Source: HK1 sp965220535
GTDB lineage: Bacteria > Pseudomonadota > Gammaproteobacteria > HK1
Length of the DNA stretch: 64,000 bases
NCBI GenBank assembly: GCA_965220535.1
Contig: OZ244833.1
Span: 4,030,001 to 4,094,000 of the forward strand
Direction: 5' to 3'
Part shown: in pieces, positions 62,638 through 64,000 of the stretch
Layout of the letters: the number at the start of each line of letters is the position of its first letter
How positions within the stretch are numbered: the stretch's first letter is position 1
Notes under the pieces: generated by a model
The model's database searches: none
The model's input: only the letters and a program-made list of their open reading frames with translations
Told to the model about the DNA's origin: nothing
Position numbers and translations under genes: made by a program

Positions 62638-62949
62638 CGTTCATCTCCTAGGTGCTATGGTTGCGTGGCAATGACGTGGAGTATCGACATCGAGATTGCG
62701 CAAATACTCGAACACTTTGCAGACCTCCTGCGCTGTATGACGATCGGCATCCCTTACCCTTATTGAGTATCGATACGCTCGCTTGCTATCGCTCAAAAAA
62801 ATGGTCATTCAGCCTAGGCTGCTAGGCTCGCTCATCAACCACTTCCAGCCTTGGGGCGAGGTAGTGAAGCGGGTGTTGAAGATGCCCTTATTACTTGGCG
62901 CTCTTCGTTTTCCCATCGCCAAGCCTGAATATGCAAGTGCAAAAAGAAA
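62638..62949. other. Intergenic, nothing recognised
   Basis: Downstream of the repeat-protein gene on the minus strand and upstream of the tiny ORFs. No gene or RNA was recognised. Confidence 0.4.
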
Positions 62950-62983
62950 GGGGCGGCTCTCCGTTGTTGAAGAGAGCCGCCCC
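62950..62983 (-). terminator. Strong intrinsic terminator of the repeat-protein gene
   Basis: A perfect 12-bp stem GGGGCGGCTCTC/GAGAGCCGCCCC with a 10-base loop. On the minus strand it is followed by TTTCTTTTTG. It ends transcription of the gene whose stop is at 63018. Confidence 0.9.
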
Positions 62984-63017
62984 GTGTTGTTGCTGGGAGT
63001 GTGTGAGGTGCCTTGGG

Positions 63018-64000
63018 TTATTGTGCGGTGCCGCTGCTGGCGCTGTTGTTGACCAAGGCGCCGCCGCCTCCGGTTCGGGTCAGGATTTGCACGCTGAAGG
63101 GGGCGTCGGAGCCCACTTCGCAGGTGAAGCCCATTCCGTTCCAACGGTGCTCTACGATGTCGTCGGCGAGTTCGGGGGCTTGTAGGTGCCTTGTATGTTT
63201 GCTCTGAACCGTTCCCAGCACGCCGGGGTGTCGCCTTCCGTCATCTTCGTAGCAATCGAAAGTGACGTTGGTGCAGTCATTATCGGACTCGCAGCGGATG
63301 CGGATATTGCTTCGATTCGCCGTGTCGTTCGGCGAGGGGATCGATTCGATATCCACGTGATAACTCCTATTTCCTTGGGTGTTTCGTCTCTCCGTGCTGC
63401 GCAGGATCGCGCTGTTGTTCACCAGCACTCCATCGCCGGAGCGGGTCCAAACTTGGGTGCTGACATCCTGTTGGCTCCTTACGCTGCACGTCAGGCGTCC
63501 TCTGCCGCTCCAATCACCGCCGACGTGGCCCATCATGTCCCTGATGCTCAGGGCTTCGGTATGCCATGAGGATAGGGTCAAAGGCGGTGTGGGTCCGCGG
63601 TAGACCGAGCCGTCTTGAGCCGAGCAGTCGAAGAAGACGCTGCATTCCTCGCGGTTTTCGATGCAGCGAACGCGTACGGTCGAGGCATCCTGCGCGGAAG
63701 GGGGAGGAATCGCCGGAGCCGTGGATTGGATATCCCAAGTCAAGGGATTGCCCGGGTTGCTGCCTTCGGCTGCCTCCACGGGGACTCGGGTGCTGACGCT
63801 TGCGTATTCCGTCGCTCCCGAGGCGGAGATCGTGATATTCGTGGTCTCGGTCTCGGTATTATCATCCTCGGCGACACTGACAGCGACCCCTCGCGGTGTG
63901 TTCCAGCTCGCAGACGTGAACAACAGCGTGTTCTGATTGCCCGCAGTGCCCGGGTCGGTATCGAGGGTCACGTTGGTGTTGGAGGGCTGTGCGAGGGTCA
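63018..64000 (-). CDS. Repeat protein with LVNNSA C-terminal domain (3' part)
   Basis: The gene enters from beyond the window edge; about 327 C-terminal codons are visible. A Calx-beta-like repeat end (ASWNTPRGVAVSVAEDDNTE, TTNITISASGATEYASVSTR) is followed by the same ~230-residue C-terminal domain as the giant protein: VRVRCIENREECSVFFDCSA, WSGRGRLTCSV, SGDGVLVNNSA, DIESIPSPN, CTNVTFDCYEDDG, HRWNGMGFTCEV and terminal GGGGALVNNSA. The domain is intact here, with all Cys kept. Ends ASSGTAQ, then a strong terminator. Confidence 0.82.
   Translation of the reverse strand, partial: TLAQPSNTNVTLDTDPGTAGNQNTLLFTSASWNTPRGVAVSVAEDDNTETETTNITISASGATEYASVSTRVPVEAAEGSNPGNPLTWDIQSTAPAIPPPSAQDASTVRVRCIENREECSVFFDCSAQDGSVYRGPTPPLTLSSWHTEALSIRDMMGHVGGDWSGRGRLTCSVRSQQDVSTQVWTRSGDGVLVNNSAILRSTERRNTQGNRSYHVDIESIPSPNDTANRSNIRIRCESDNDCTNVTFDCYEDDGRRHPGVLGTVQSKHTRHLQAPELADDIVEHRWNGMGFTCEVGSDAPFSVQILTRTGGGGALVNNSASSGTAQ

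Overview
The window looks like a GC-rich gammaproteobacterial chromosome. The block ratA-rnfH (plus strand) facing bamE-recN-nadK (minus strand) is the gammaproteobacterial arrangement. Many pseudogenes, ankyrin-repeat secreted proteins, IS remnants, several restriction systems and giant repeat proteins suggest a host-associated or strongly accessory-rich genome; that lifestyle is inference.

Layout. 0-1.2 kb: a decayed relative of the giant repeat proteins. 1.8-8.2 kb: the housekeeping block, where almost every gene carries an old tandem partial duplication (ratA x2, rnfH/bamE ends x2, the recN 5' end x4 with an exact 311 bp period, the nadK 5' end x2). 8.2-17.9 kb: a GcvA-like regulator, a MetF-like reductase, a degraded small-ORF module, then soxBDAG (heterotetrameric sarcosine oxidase). 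18-21.8 kb: small overlapping ORFs and an exported metallophosphatase-like protein. 22.1-29.7 kb: one gene for a ~2,529-residue exported protein of about 20 Calx-beta-like repeats with an unusual C-terminal domain. 30.5-35.5 kb: a low-GC type III restriction-modification pair. 36.1-38.4 kb: prpB split by an intact IS3-family element. 38.4-44.3 kb: folC and folD, with a three-gene cassette between them (XRE-ASCH, PIN-GNAT-PUA-like, P-loop kinase) lying between two IS remnants. 45.0-53.6 kb: corrinoid protein, methyltetrahydrofolate:corrinoid methyltransferase, RACo-type reactivator, D-lactate dehydrogenase-like oxidase and a GbdR-like regulator. 53.7-64 kb: a fused nuclease-methyltransferase with a 15-G tract, an F420-type oxidoreductase, Vsr, a run of ankyrin and tiny secreted ORFs, and the 3' end of a second repeat protein.

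How the genes fit together. SoxBDAG, FolD, MetF, the corrinoid protein, MeTr, RACo and the GbdR-like regulator make a coherent one-carbon scheme: methyl groups from betaine, dimethylglycine or sarcosine-like compounds go to tetrahydrofolate, either oxidatively or through a corrinoid protein, and then to C1 metabolism. The expected MttB-type substrate methyltransferase is not in the window.

Best candidates for something undescribed: (1) the XRE-ASCH / PIN-GNAT-PUA / kinase cassette; (2) the C-terminal domain with paired LVNNSA motifs shared by three loci; (3) the 311 bp recN array; (4) the poly-G switch in the fused restriction-methylation gene; (5) a recurring pair of a ~105-residue protein plus a secreted ankyrin protein.
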